The notes: generated by a model not told the origin, from the letters alone. A DNA stretch of 64,000 nucleotides from Pictodentalium vernedei (GCA_031216915.1 CM062291.1:33670484-33734483), one strand, 5' to 3'. Shown: positions 1 through 12,213, numbered from the stretch's first letter. A program made the numbers and translations.

Positions 1-41
1 AGAAGAAAATAACTTTAATATTTTTTTGTTGTTGACAACAG

Positions 42-294
42 CAGGCCTGAAAATAAGCAGTCTGACATTTGCAGAATGAGGTCCCCAGAGGGTGAATTTG
101 ATGATGCTATCCCATACAGTGTGCCAATTTATCCTCTGGGTACCTCTTTCTTTTTAGTTTTAAGACCCTGATTCAGATTGAGGTTCACAGAGGGTAAATG
201 TAGTGATGCTACCCTGCTGTGCAGGGTAGCATCACAAAATTCACCCTTTGGGGACCTCATTTTGCAGATGACAGTCTGCCTATTTTCTGGCTTG
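42..294. mobile_element. hAT-like foldback element (CAAGCCTGGAAAT family)
   Basis: About 253 bp. The left arm (AAAATAAGCAG...GAATGAGGTCCCCAGAGG) is complementary to the right arm (CCTTTGGGGACCTCATTTTG...CTGGCTTG). It is flanked by a perfect 8-bp direct repeat, GACAACAG, at 34-41 and 295-302, as expected for hAT superfamily insertion. It encodes nothing. Confidence 0.85.
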
Positions 295-582
295 GACAAC
301 AGATACAAGAATCCAGTCATTAACCTGCATGAACAAAATGATAAGAGGTATCTGAATGACAAAATTGTGCATTATTAATAATGTCAAAACTTTTATATCT
401 TTTTTTTTTAATTTTTGTTTTAAAAACATTTTTTGGCAGAATAAGACTTCCAACAGGTAGATTTCAAGAATAGACCTGTTATCACCAAAATAAACTTGGA
501 AGTATGACATTGGAAATGAAGTTTTGCATTGAGTGCAGGTAGCAGTGATGAAGAATTATGTTGATTGACAACTGACATCAGT

Positions 583-760
583 GGTAACTTATACCAGTAT
601 GGACATCTAAGTGTTTTAGCACCACTACAGACATCAGCTCAGTGAGATCTTTCCATCAGTGGTAACTTTTATACTAGTATTGACATCCAAGCGCTCCAGT
701 ACCACAACTGATATCAGCTCGGGGAGATCTTCCATCAGTGTTTCATATAACAGCAGTTCA
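583..760. repeat. Short array of ~78-bp minisatellite
   Basis: About two units of CATCAGCTCAGTGAGATC...TCCATCAGTGGTAAC, paralogous to the longer array at 4021-4460. Confidence 0.6.
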
Positions 761-947
761 GCTGCAAAGGATGTACTTCAGTCTTTAAGCCACAACCATA
801 AAGATTGTCATCTCTGCCCACCCTAGTTTCTCAGGCCACCTTGAAAAATGGTATTTATACTAAATATTGCACCTTGTCATACAGCCCCAATATTATTGAC
901 TTATTTTTATTTGGAAAGCTATTTTCACCCTTTGATTGGTTAAGGAA

Positions 948-1201
948 CAAGCCTGGAAATAAGCAATCTGTCATGTGCAGAATGAAGTCCCCAGAGGGGG
1001 AATTTGCTGATGCTTCCCCATACAGTGAGTCAATGTATCCTCTGGGTACCTCTTTTCTATTTAGGCTTGAGATCTTGATTCAGGTTGAGGTTCACAGAGG
1101 GTAAATTTAGTGATGCTACCCTGCTGTGCAGGGTGGCATCACCAAATTCACCCTCTGGGGACCTCATTCTGTAGATGACAGTCGGCTTATTTCCAGGCTT
1201 G
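948..1201. mobile_element. hAT-like foldback element, filled site
   Basis: Same family as 42-294, with termini CAAGCCTGG and CCAGGCTTG. The paralogous segment at about 4498-4540 reads through GGTTAAGGATTAAGGAAGG without the element, so this is a filled site next to an empty one. The flanking 8-bp repeats are imperfect. Confidence 0.8.
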
Positions 1202-1313
1202 TAATAAGAAAGGCATTGACTTTCTTTAACCATTCAAAGGTCCAAAAGCTTGACAAATAAAAAGTTAAAGTCAAAAGTACCATGAATGGTCGACATCTGT
1301 TTGTCCATTTTAT

Positions 1314-1655
1314 TTGGGGTTTAATGACACTTTCAACAGCCAGAGTCACCTCACGTCAGACAGTTTTATGCATGGAGGAACCCACAGTACTCAGAGAGAG
1401 CCATTGAGCAGTTGCGAGCAATTATCAAACTCCCCAGTGTACTAACTCCATACAAACAGGGTTAACATTAGTTGAAGGCAAGAGTACGATCGGCGTGCAG
1501 TACGACTTAGTACACATCACCACTGTGACCCCACATAGGCAATCAAGATTAAGTGCCTTGCCCAAGGACGCAATGCAATTACCCCTGGTGGAGACTGAAC
1601 CATGGACCATTCGATTTGAAGTCTAATGCTGCAAATGCTGAGCCACTGCACTTCC
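1314..1655 (-). mobile_element. tRNA-derived SINE, degraded
   Basis: Read on the minus strand: degenerate tRNA-like head near 1655-1590, the core GTCCTTGGGCAAGGCACTTA, then the subfamily-2 tail ending in a GTCATTAAACCCCAAATAA-like sequence. A diverged paralogue lies at 4625-4970. Confidence 0.7.
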
Positions 1656-1740
1656 TGGTTCAGTACCAAATCCACATACAAGTTCCAAATCCACCCCAGA
1701 CAAGATAATCCACAGACAGTATAATTGCTGTAAATGTCTA

Positions 1741-1823
1741 GTAAAGCATACAGGTGAGGTCTATTTATCAGCTCTGGTCGTTACGACCAAACTTGATAAA
1801 TAGACCTCACCTGTATGCTTTAC
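1741..1823. repeat. Perfect 30-bp-arm palindrome
   Basis: GTAAAGCATACAGGTGAGG... is matched by its complement ...CCTCACCTGTATGCTTTAC around a 23-base centre that is itself a hairpin (TGGTCG-TTA-CGACCA). The paralogue at 2716-2765 has lost most of the second arm, an internal palindrome deletion. Confidence 0.8.
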
Positions 1824-2715
1824 CGCAATTTTTTAACGGCTCTCAAAGTGTGAAATCTTTCAAATACACCTCCTGAAAAATCTCAAAATATCCACTCAGA
1901 TGCATGGAAATGGGGGTTTTGGAACCCTGGAATTTAAAATTTTCATACCGATGACCATCCATCACCGAATCCAGACCCCCCCCCCCAGACACTTTTGAAA
2001 ATCACTCCGCCGCCCATGTAGTTCACGCTTATTAAATAAAAAGAACATGGTAAAATTGTCATTACATAATTCCTGCATTGTAAAGCACCATTTTTGACTA
2101 AGACTTATATGGCACACGTGTCTCATATAACTTGAGCAGATCTAAAATAATTTCCCTTTCCTAATTTTGTCATTCTATTATGTCATAAAGCAGTTTTACA
2201 GACTACACATGGCACTGAACAATGATCAATTTATGAGTCCCTGATTTTGCAAACAATATTCATACTGTTATAAAATAAAAATAAAAAAATAAACTTAGCC
2301 ATTTCTACAATGTAGCATTTTGTATGTTAGCAAAGTTAGGTGTAGGAAAGTTTTGTGGGATATTTGAGAATACTATATCTACAGGGGCAGCGGAACCTGG
2401 GGGTTTCAGCCCCTCCACTTTTTTTGCCGGGCCATGTTTTTTTGTATGCATATATTTTAACAAAACAAATAACTGGTGAAACAAGGGGCAGATCCAGCGC
2501 CTCCCCCACATTTTCGCCAGCTATGTTTCTCTCGTACTGGTTCAGTTTCGATGGATTTCAGATCATTTTTTGCAGTAAATGGCAGCAAACACTAAAATGT
2601 ATACATTCTGTTAATAAATCAGTTAACTGAAGTAGATCCTAATCTTACAGACATACAAGTACCAAATCCACCCAGACAAGATAATCCACAGACAGTATAA
2701 TTGATGTAAACGTCT

Positions 2716-2765
2716 GGTAAAGCATACAGGTGAGGTCTATTTATCAGTATACCTGTATGCTTTAC
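2716..2765. repeat. Collapsed copy of the 1741 palindrome
   Basis: Retains the left arm and only the distal CCTGTATGCTTTACC of the right arm. This is consistent with deletion at the palindrome centre. Confidence 0.65.
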
Positions 2766-3520
2766 CGCCATTTTTTAACGGCTCTCAAAGTGTGAAATCT
2801 TTCAAATACATCTCCAGAAAAATCTCAAAATATCCACTCAGATGCATGGAAATGGGGGTTTTAAAATTTAAAATTTTCATACCGATGACCATCCATCACC
2901 CGTCCAGCCCACCCCGCACCCCCCCCCCCCCCCCACACTTTTGAAAATTATTCTGCCGCCCCTGTGGTTCACACTTATTAAATAAAAAGAATACGTTAAA
3001 ATTGTCATTGCATAATTCCTGCATTGTAAAGCACCATTTTTTGACTTAGACTTATATGGCACACATGTCTCATATTAAGTTGAGCAGATCTAAAATAATT
3101 GCCCTTTCCTAATTTTGTCATTCTATTATGTCATAAAGCAGTTTTAAAGACTACACATGGCACTGAACAAAGATCAGTTTATGAGTCCCTGATTTTGCAA
3201 ACAATATTCATACTGTTATAAAATAAAAATAAAAAAATGAACTTCACCATTTCTACAATGTAGCATTTTGTATGTTAGCAAAGTTAGGTGTGGGAAAGTT
3301 TTGTGGGGTATTTGAGACTACTATTCCATATTTAAACAATAAGTACAAACATACAAATTATGTGCTCGTCAAATCACAAATAGGTACAAATGTATCCCTC
3401 TGTATGTCAAATAATAAACAATCGACAATAATAAATCATATGTAATGAATATTTCTCAGAATTTGTCCTTCACTAGAATAAAAGATGGGCACTTACTCAG
3501 ATATGAGATCATGTTTCAGT

Positions 3521-3773
3521 CAGGCCTGAAAATAAGCAGTCTGACATTTGCAAAATGAGGTCCTCGGAGGGTGAATTTGATGATGCTAGCCCATACAGTG
3601 GGCCAATTTATCCTCTGGGTACCTCTTTCTGTTTAGTTTTAAGACCCTGATTCAGATTGAGGTTCACAGAGGGTAAATTTAGTGATCCTACCCTGCTATG
3701 CAGGGTAGCATCACAAAATTCACCCTTTGGGGACCTCATTTTGCAGATGACAGTCTGCTTATTTTCTCGCTTG
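3521..3773. mobile_element. hAT-like foldback element (duplicate of 42-294)
   Basis: Nearly identical to 42-294. Its right flank keeps GACAACAG but its left flank does not, so it was copied as part of the tandem duplication whose breakpoint falls at its left end. Confidence 0.8.
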
Positions 3774-4020
3774 GACAACAGCTACAAGAATCCAGTCATT
3801 AACCTGCATGAACAAAATGATAGAGGTATTTGAATGACAAAATTGTGCATTATTAATAATGTCAAAACTTTTATATTTTTTTTTTAAAACTTTTTTTTTA
3901 AATCATTTTTTTGGCAGAATAAGACTTCCAACCAAAATGAACAGGGAAGTATCACATAGAAAATGAAGTTTTGAATTGAGTGTAGGTAGCAGTGATAAAG
4001 AATTATGTTGATTGACAACT

Positions 4021-4460
4021 GGCATCAGCTCAGTGAGATCTCTCCATCAGTGGTAGCTTATACCAGTATGGACATCTAAATGTTTTAGTACCACTACTGA
4101 CATCAGCTCAGTGGGATCTTTCCACCAGTGGTAACTTATACCAGTACATGTATTGACATCTAAATGTTCTAATACCACAACTGACATCAGTTCAGTGAGA
4201 TCTTTCCACCATTGGTAACTTTTATACTAGTATTGACATCTAAGTGTTCTAGTATCACAACTTACATCAGTTCAGTGAGATCTTTCTATCAGTGGTAACT
4301 TTTACAAGTATGGACATCTAAGTGTTCTAGTATCACAACTGACATCAGTTCAGTGAGATCTTTTCATCATTGGTAACTTTTATTCTAGTATTGACATCCA
4401 AGTGTTCTAGTATCACAACTTACATCAGTTCAGTGAGATCTTTCTATCAGTGGTAACTTT
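4021..4460. repeat. ~78-bp minisatellite array
   Basis: Five to six units of CATCAGTTCAGTGAGATC...GGTAACTTTTA...AGTATTGACATC, with 5-10% divergence between units. Confidence 0.75.
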
Positions 4461-4624
4461 TACAAGTGACTTATTTTCATTTGTAAAGCTATTTTGGCCC
4501 TTTGATTGGTTAAGGATTAAGGAAGGCAATGATTTCCTTAACCATTCCAAGGGCCAAAAGCTTGACAAACAAAAAGTTAAAGTAAAAAAGTACCTTGAAT
4601 GGTCAACATTTGTTTGTCTGTGTT

Positions 4625-4970
4625 GTTGGGGTTTAATGAAACTTTCAACAGCCAGAGTCAACTCATGTCAGACAGTTTTATGCATGGAGGAACTCACAGT
4701 ACTCAGAGAGAGCCACTGAGCAGTTGCGAGCAACTATCAAACTCCTCAGTGTACTAACTCCGGACAAACAGGGTTAACATTAGTTGAAGGCAAGAGTACG
4801 ATCAGTGTGCAGTATGACTTAGTACACAGTGCCACAGTGACCCCACGTAGGCAATCAAGATTAAGTGCCTTGCCCAAGGACGCAATGCAATTACCCCTGG
4901 TGGAGACTGAACCATGGACCATTCGATTTGAAGTCTAATGCTGCAAATGCTGAGCCACTGCACTTCCTGG
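4625..4970 (-). mobile_element. tRNA-derived SINE, duplicate of 1314-1655
   Basis: Same orientation and organisation as the copy at 1314-1655, carried along in the tandem duplication. Confidence 0.7.
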
Positions 4971-5799
4971 TTCACACTTACTGAATAAAAAGAATACGGT
5001 AAAATTGTCATTACATAATTCCTGTATTGTAAAGCACCATTTTTGACTTAGACTTATATGGCACACATGTCCCATATTAAGTTGAGCAGATCTAAAATAA
5101 TTTCCCTTTCCTAATTTTGTCATTCTATTATGTCATAAAGCAGTTTTACAGACTACACATGGCACTGAACAATGATCAATTTATGAGTCCCTGATTTTGC
5201 AAACAATATTCATACTGTTATAAAATAAAAATAGAAAAAATGAACTTCGCCATTTCTACAATGTAGCATTTTGTATGTTAGCAAAGTTAGGTGTAGGAAA
5301 GTTTTGTGGGGTATTTGAGAATACTATATCTACAGGGGCGGCGGAACCGGTGGGGGGGGGGGGGGGGGATTCAGCCCCTCCACTTTTTTGGGGTTCAGTT
5401 TCAATGGATTTTGGATCATTTTTTGCAGTAAATGGCACCAAACGCTAAAATGTACACAGTCTGTTAATAAATTGGTTAACTGAAGTAGATCCTAATCTTA
5501 CAGACATTCATACTGTTATAAAATACAAATAAAAAAATAAAACTAGCCATTTCTACAATGTAGCATTTTGTATGTTAGCAAAGTTAGGTGTGGGAAAGTT
5601 TTGTGGGGTATTTGAGACTACTATTCCATATTTAAACAATAGGTACAAACATACAAATTATGTGCTCGTCAAATCACAAATAGGTACAAATGTATCCCTC
5701 TGTATGTCAAATAATAAACAATCGACAATAATAAATCATATGTAATGAATATTTCTCAGAATTTGTCCTTCACTAGAATAAAAGATTTGATTTCCCCTT

Positions 5800-5975
5800 T
5801 ACCCAACGTAATGGCCAAGACTGGCCAGTGCTATTCACAAAAATTGCCAATTAATTTTTATTATGTTTTCATTTTTTGTCTCAAAAAAATAGGTTATGAC
5901 CCCTCTTTGGATTGAGCTCGTTCCAGTGAGGGGTCATAACCTATATTTTTGAGACAAAAATGAAAAAAAAATAGG
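5800..5975. mobile_element. TTAA-type palindromic element, 3'-truncated
   Basis: Begins CCCTTTACCCAACGTAA, followed by the family-A left region and hairpin arms GTCTCAAAAAAATAGG.../...CCTATATTTTTGAGAC. The right non-palindromic part and terminal repeat are missing. Confidence 0.75.
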
Positions 5976-6189
5976 CCGATGAAATCGTCAGATGTGTACC
6001 CATACGCGCAACTAGTGGAAAGCTGTATGAAGGAGGGCCACCACGGATGCCGACATTATGTACACCATACATGGCATGGGTACATATAGAAATGGATTGG
6101 AGGAGTATCTAATTTGATGGACAAAAGGTTAATATCTCCGGATCAAATTATCAGATTTACATAAAAAACTATACAGCATAGCACATCAG

Positions 6190-7290
6190 CCACCTGAATA
6201 AATAATAATAATATAATAATAATAATAATAACTCTTTGGCCAGCCGCTGATTTGTCGCGGTCCTCATAAGAGAAGGCCATCATTCCCCCTGCACCCCACC
6301 CCCTCTTCCCCTCCTCTCCTCCCAGCATTCAGATATAAACTGCTTAATAGTGTCCCTCACTTCCTCTTTTTCAATTTCTTCAATAAGCATTCCTACCCTC
6401 TCCCTCGTGTCCCCCTTCAGCCATCTATCCTTTGTTTCTTCACCCCACTTCTGCATTATTCTTCCAGTAAATTTTATTCTATGAGGTATATACTGTGGGC
6501 ATTCCAAGAGAAAATGTTCCAGGGTCTCCACTACTCCAGAGTGGCACATTTGGCATCCCTTTTCCCCATCTCTCCCAATTTTTCCCCGAAGCTCCAGTGA
6601 TCTTGATCTCAGTTTGAACAGCAGTGACCCTCCAAAGGTGCCATCTAGGTACTTCTCAAAAGCTGGCTTTTCTTTATATTGTAACCCCTGCAGTGATCTT
6701 TTCACGCTAACCCCTGCTCTCCAGTTTCGATTGCAATCTTCCATGACTCTCTCTTTGACAAACCTTTTGCCTTCTTTCATTCCTACTTCTATGTTTGTGA
6801 CCTCTATAGAGTAATTGTCCATTAGTTCCCTCACATGTTTTGACCACCCCGTTTCTATATTAGAATTCCAAATGGTATCGAGCATCAATTTGCACCACCG
6901 GTTGTCAGGCAGGTTTCTCAAGTAGTTAAAGTAACACAGTTTTCCCAAATCTACCCTGTCCTTGATTTTCATCCACCCAAGCTCCCCCCTTACTGCTTCC
7001 AAAGCTGCAGCATTACTCGACCCTGTTATCCATCTGCCGGCATCATTCTGAGTACTTTCCAACTTCTTAATAACGGTTTGGTTTAATGGAATCACGTCCG
7101 TGCCATACGTTATACTTGGTAAACCCACCCTCTCCCACAGTGTTTTCCCCACAAAGACCTTGTTGAAACTATTTTTCCCTAAAAGTTTTAGTTGGTTCAG
7201 AATTCTTTTCCCCTTCAGAATCAGTTTGGCTGAGTAATTTCTGTACACCCCTCCTCCCGTTATATTTATGCTTACCCCTAAATACTCATA
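6190..7290 (-). mobile_element. 5'-truncated non-LTR retrotransposon (LINE)
   Basis: A minus-strand ORF (6280-7293, 337 codons) reads from EYLGVSIN, the motif just after the catalytic core of LINE reverse transcriptases, to the end of ORF2. It contains a C-terminal zinc-knuckle-like motif CQMCHSGVVETLEHFLLECP. The catalytic YxDD region and endonuclease are missing, so it is a dead fragment. The 3' end is an (ATT)n tail at 6197-6231. It sits inside a repeat whose uninterrupted form is seen at 7450-7470 (CTGAACACAAATATAAAG). The start codon is borrowed from that host repeat. The other copy is at 60925-61425. Confidence 0.9.
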
Positions 7291-7319
7291 CATATATAAA
7301 GTAACATGACAATCGGATT

Positions 7320-7835
7320 GATATTTTTTGAGTTATCTCATGCCAAAGGAATTGGAGGAATTTTCAATTTGAAGGATAAAGGGTTAATATCTCAGGATCA
7401 AATTATCAGATTTACACCAAAAACTATACAGCTCAGCACATCAGTAACCTGAACACAAATATAAAGTAACTTGACAATCCAAGCAATATTTTTCAAGTTA
7501 TCAATTGCCAAAGGGATTGGAAGAATTTTCAATTTGAAGGATAAAGGGTTAATATCTCAGGGTTAAGTTATCAAATTTACACCAAAAACTATACAGCTCG
7601 GCACATCAGTAACCTGAACACAAATGTAAAGTAACTTGACAATCCAAGCAATATTTTTCAAGTTATCGAATGCCAAAGAAATGGATACGGAAGCCGGACG
7701 GACAGATGGACAGACAGATGGACAGATGGATGGACGGACAGATGGACAGATGGATGGACAAAGGATGGACGAACGACGGATGGCCGGCATTACGTGTACC
7801 ATACATAGTATGGGTACACATAAAAATGAGTTATC
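7320..7835. mobile_element. Hairpin-ended tandem-repeat element (Helentron-like architecture)
   Basis: About three units of a ~166-bp repeat (CAGTAACCTGAACAC...TAAAGTAACTTGACAATCC) lead into a GACAGATGGA microsatellite (7690-7770). A 3' hairpin then follows, GTGTACCATAC-ATA-GTATGGGTACAC, with ATAAAAAT after it. A related end lies at 6040-6095 and another copy at 61780-62420. No ORF is credible. Confidence 0.6.
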
Positions 7836-8320
7836 CAAGTATTTTGTTTGCAAGTGTCGTCTGCTTTTCACGTTAGGTAAAGGGTTAAATGTTCCCAAAT
7901 TATACTTATTTCAAATGGCAAGGGGTAATCCTGTCCTGGCAGCAATATATATCTGCCGCATGCAAGGAGTTAAAGGGTTAAATTATGTAAATGGTTTGGC
8001 TAGCAGTTTTTAGATTGTGCAATTTTGGCAAAATATGTCAAACACGGACCAAGTGGGCTGTCTGTTAAAGCCTAGGACAAAAGAAAAAATGCCAATATTT
8101 TCACCTTGTAGTACTTCTTGGCATAGTTTATGATATTACTCAATAACATGTTGCATCCTTGTTATGAGACTTACCAATTGTTCTTGGTTACGCACTTGAG
8201 TTCCCACTTTCTGAAAGGTTTTTGCTTTCCCTGCATTACACAAAGATCTTTCTAGAAGGTTTTTGCTTTCTCTGCATCACAAGAGGGATGCTGATGCCCC
8301 ATCACTCACCAACATTCCAA

Positions 8321-8675
8321 TTTATTTATTTATTGGTGTTTAAGGTCACATATTTCTGCACAATGGCTAATCATGACCACACCAGTTTTACAGGTGGAGG
8401 AAGCAGGAGTACCCGGAGAGAACTACCAAGCAATGGCGAGCAACTGTCAGCTCCCACACAAACTAACTGCACACAAGCAGGGTTAGCATTGGTTGAAGAC
8501 AGGTGCACCATCAACGTGCAGTATGCCTTAGTACACAGCGTCATCATGCCCCAAAATGGGCAATGGGGGTGAAGTGTCTTTCCCAAGGACACAGCGTGGT
8601 TGCCGCATGTGGGATTCGAACCAAGGACCTCTGGGTTTGAAGCCCACACCTCCACATACTGAGCCACCATGCCCC
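8321..8675 (-). mobile_element. tRNA-derived SINE, subfamily 1, intact
   Basis: Flanked by a perfect 14-bp target duplication CACCAACATTCCAA (8307-8320, 8676-8689). On the minus strand it has a tRNA-like head with box B GGTTCGAATCCC, the core TGTCCTTGGGAAAGACACTT, and a tail ending GACCTTAAACACCAATAAATA. It resembles widespread metazoan tRNA-SINE superfamilies. Confidence 0.92.
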
Positions 8676-8859
8676 CACCAACATTCCAAAGTGATACAGT
8701 TAAAATGCTATGATAACTTATCAAAAAAAACTTCCTTCCATATCACCTCATCCCTTAATTGCAAGAAAAAAAATGAAAAAGCATAAAAAATTAAATCCGC
8801 ATATACCGATTTTTGGCTTTAAAATTTTTAAAAATAAGAAGATGGACTGCACATATACA

Positions 8860-9815
8860 CAGTAGGGGGCCTAATGAAGCTTGCCATGGTCCAAAACAAT
8901 GCTTACAAGAAATATAAACCATGATAATGTGCAACATTGCTGAGTTACACGCAGAAATTCTTAGAATCTGACCGTCTTTTCACAAAGTAATGACAAAAAT
9001 GCCCATAAGCACAGTAGAGGGGTTAATGTAAGTTGCCATGATGCAAAATGACACTTGTAAAGAATGTAAAAGGGTTAGTGAAACTTATAATGGTCAAAAT
9101 GACACCTAGAAGCTCAGTAAGTGTTAATTTAAATAGCTATGATCCAAAATGACAAATATAAGCACAGCAGAAGGGTTAATTTAAGTTGCCATGATCCAAA
9201 ATTATGCCCATAATTATACCTATAAGCAAAGTAGATGTGTTAACTCAAGTTGCCATGATCCAAAATTATGCCTATAAGCAAAGTAGATGGGTTAATTCAA
9301 GTTGCCATGATCCAAAATTATGCCAACAAGCAAAGTAGATGGGTTAATTCAAGTTGCCATGATCCAAAATTATTCCTATAAGCAAAGTTGATGGGTTAAT
9401 TCAAGTTGCCATGATCCAAAATTATGCCTATAAACAAAGTAGATTGGTTAATTCAAGCTATGATGATCCAAAATTATGCCTATAAGCATCGTAGATGTGT
9501 TAACTCAAGTTGCTATGATCCAAATTTATGCCTATAAGCAAAGTAGATGGGTTAATTCAAGTTGCCATGATCAAAAATTATTCCTATAAGCAAAGTTGAT
9601 GGGTTAATTCAAGTTGCTATGATTCAAAATTATGCCTATAAGCAAAGTACATTGGTTAATTCAAGCCATGATGATCCAAAATTATGCCTATAAGCATCGT
9701 AGATGGGTTAACTCAAGTTGCTATGATCCAAATTTATGCCTATAAGCAAAGTAGATTGGTTAATTCAAGTTGCTATGATCCAATAAGACACTATAAGCAC
9801 AGTAAAAGGGTTAAG
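8860..9815. repeat. 52-bp satellite with higher-order structure
   Basis: Clear head-to-tail units from about 9180 (GTAGATGGGTTAATTCAAG TTGCCATGATCC AAAATTATGCC), degenerate before that. A four-unit block containing the variant GCATCGTAGATG recurs about 208 bp apart (9425 and 9633). That higher-order repeat implies amplification of multi-unit blocks. Confidence 0.88.
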
Positions 9816-9817
9816 TT

Positions 9818-10023
9818 CAAGCCTGAAAATAAGCAATCTGTCATTTGCAGAATGAGGTCCCCAGAGGGTGAATTTGCTGAGGCTATCCCACACAGTGTGC
9901 CAATTTATCCTCCGGGTACCTCTTGCTGTTTAGACTCGAGACATTGATTCAGGGTAACATCACCAAATTCACCCTCTGGGGTCCTCATTCTGCAGACGAC
10001 AGTTTTGCTTATTTTCAGGGTTG
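9818..10023. mobile_element. hAT-like foldback element, internally deleted
   Basis: Starts CAAGCCTGAAAATAAGC and ends CTTATTTTCAGGGTTG; about 50 bp of the middle is lost. Flanks GTTAAGTT/ATTGAGTT match at 6 of 8 bases. Confidence 0.75.
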
Positions 10024-10476
10024 ATTGAGTTACCGTAATCCCCCCCAAAATTACATCTATGGCCCTATATTGGAGACCATTTTAGGACTGTTATGTGAAA
10101 ATTGCATTGGGCAAATGCTTTTTTTATTGCGCGGGGTGGGGGTGGGAGGGGGGGGGGACTGGGGGGGTATTTTCGGAGAGATTAAAAATTCTTGAAAATT
10201 TGAATCAAGAAATTGTTGGTCAAGATGTCTATACAATTTATGGGAGAAAATTGTGTTAAATGTGCTCAGTTTTACTTATTCTAGTGGCAAGAGATTGCCT
10301 GTCCTGGACAGGGATATCTGGCAGCAGCATGAAAGGAGTTACTAGATGCTACAGTCTCCAATAATACATACAGAGTTGTTTGATGTGCAGAGATTCCAGC
10401 AGTATGCCAAATATAAATATTTGTGATACACTTTCCCCTGAAACCTTTCTACACGGTTTGCAACAGAATTAATGCT

Positions 10477-10868
10477 GGGGTTCCTACAGGCAAGGACTGA
10501 TAATATTCAAGGCTGTTTCTCAACATTTTGTGGTGCTTTTCAAAGCCCCACAATAGCCAAATTCAAGGTTTTTCAAGGCCCTGCATTCAATAATTCTAAC
10601 TAGACTCCTGTGGTCATTATCATCTCCTCCCACTTCCTCTACAGGGGAAGTGGGTGGAGGGGGAATAATGAATGGAGAGACCTAGTTAGTACAACACCTT
10701 CACAAATTCTGGCATATAAAACTACTCTATATAGTTATGATTATTTGTTTTGTCAACGTTTTTATTTTATGAATATTCAATGATTTTCAAGGCCTCCTGG
10801 CCCATTTTCCAGGGTTTCAAACTTTCAATGACTTAAATGGCCTGCAACCAAGGCCCTGCAGGAACCCC
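10477..10868. mobile_element. hAT-like non-autonomous element, GGGGTTCCTACAGG ends
   Basis: Terminal inverted repeats GGGGTTCCTACAGGCAAGG and CCCTGCAGGAACCCC, flanked by TTAATGCT/ATAATGCT (7 of 8). The interior repeats TTCAAGG motifs. A relative with CAGGGTTCTTACAGTCAAGG lies at 53594-54332. Confidence 0.78.
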
Positions 10869-10968
10869 ATAATGCTCATGATGCAATCATGTTATAATCA
10901 ATTATAAATGAATAGAATAAAATAGTTCAGTAAAATATTATTTTTAGCCCACAAGCAGAATTAATTAT

Positions 10969-11218
10969 TTAACCCTTTACCCAACGTAACGGCCAAAACC
11001 GGCCAGTGCTATTTTCAAAAATCGCCAATTAATGTTCATTATTTTTTCATTTTTTGTCTCAAAAAGATAGGTTATGACCCCTCATTGGGACGAGCTCGTC
11101 GAGCTCGTTCCAATGAGGGGTCATAACCTATCTTTTTGAGACAAAAAATGAAAAAAATTAGTTATTCAAGAATCTTTTTGCAGGTGTCGTCTGCTTTCCA
11201 TGTTAGGTAAAGGGTTAA
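10969..11218. mobile_element. TTAA palindromic element, family A, intact
   Basis: TTAA-CCCTTTACCCAACG at the left and TGTTAGGTAAAGGG-TTAA at the right. A hairpin core of about 55-bp arms runs 11042-11156 (GTCTCAAAAAGATAGGTTAT and complement). Relative to other copies, both arms carry the same C-to-G change (AGATAGG/CCTATCT). TTAA flanks and a CCC terminus suggest a piggyBac-like non-autonomous element. Confidence 0.88.
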
Positions 11219-11392
11219 TAAATAATTTTATGAGTGGGATAACCAAAATCGTTTTTGCCACATAAAGGCTTGTTGTAATAAAACCATGGCATCTTTTATT
11301 CAATATCAAATAAATCAACATTTACCACAGAAAAAAAAGACTGGAGCTGTCCTAACCAGTAGCATAGCCCCCCTCCACCACCCCCCCCCCCC

Positions 11393-11505
11393 CCCCCACC
11401 TTTTTTGAGATAAAACAAATGAAACAAATAATGAAAATTGAATGGTAATTTTTGTGAATAGTGCTGACCGGTTTTGACCTTTACGTTAGGTGAAGGGTTA
11501 ATGCT
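11393..11505. mobile_element. Family A element, half copy
   Basis: Reads from the hairpin arm TTTTTTGAGATAAAAC to GGTGAAGGGTTAA; the remainder is replaced by a poly-C tract (11378-11397). Confidence 0.65.
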
Positions 11506-11912
11506 TTACCTAACATGAAAGGCAGACAAAACTTGCAAATAAAATTCTTGAATATCTAATTTTTTTCATTTTTTGCATCAAAAACATATCTTATGACCCC
11601 TCATTGGTACAAACTCAACAAGCTCATTCCAATGAGGGGTCATAAGTTATGTTTTTGAGATAAAAAAAAAATGAAGAAATAACAAAACTCTGCCTCCCCG
11701 ATGTTTGTAAAAACATCCTTATGGTTGGTAGCTCAAATTTAGGATGCATAGATCAGCACCCCCACCCAGACATCCTGGTGGAGTGTTACCCCGACACTAA
11801 GTTCAGTCACTTTCATAACTTGTTTAAAGTTTAGAGGGGCCAGACCAATATTCAACATTGTTGTGAATAGCACTAGTCAGTTTAGGCCATTATGTTGGGG
11901 AAACGGTTAACC
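11499..11912. mobile_element. Family A element interrupted by unrelated sequence
   Basis: The left end TTAATGCTTTACCTAAC and full hairpin (11560-11675) are followed by about 165 bp of foreign DNA. The right end GTGAATAGCACTAGTCAG...GGAAACGGTTAA is then found at 11860-11909. Confidence 0.65.
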
Positions 11913-12061
11913 CAGCTCAAGGTGAAATAAAGTGAGGGGAAAAAATATTTTTTTCTGTTGACATTGGCAGCAGAAATTTTTTTTGCCCACCCCCCCCCCT
12001 CACCCCACCCCCCCCCCCCCTACTCACTACTTCATTTAGCCTGGCTCCACCTCTGGTCATA

Positions 12062-12213
12062 ACTAAACAAATAAACCCCTTGCAAATGCTCAATAAGCTC
12101 GTTCCAAAGAGGGGTCACATGATATGGTTTTGTTAAACATTTTTGAAAAATAGTATTTTTTCAGCTGCTGAATTTGCATATTATGTGACTGATTCGTTGG
12201 ATAAAGGGTTAAC
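12062..12213. mobile_element. Family B element, right part only
   Basis: Right arm AAGAGGGGTCACATGATATG and the family-B right region CAGCTGCTGAATTTGCATAT, ending GGATAAAGGGTTAA. Confidence 0.65.

Larger units (their letters stand above)
1..5790. repeat. Tandemly duplicated repeat block
   Basis: Sequence 42-2630 recurs at 3521-5500 in the same orientation with internal differences; 1660-2350 is also echoed at 2640-3330. Both blocks end in the same AT-rich segment (3419-3480 and 5717-5783). The left edge of the second copy coincides with the terminus of the hAT-like element at 3521. The block contains hAT-like foldbacks, degraded SINEs, an ~78-bp minisatellite and G/C homopolymers. No gene is visible. 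Confidence 0.75.
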
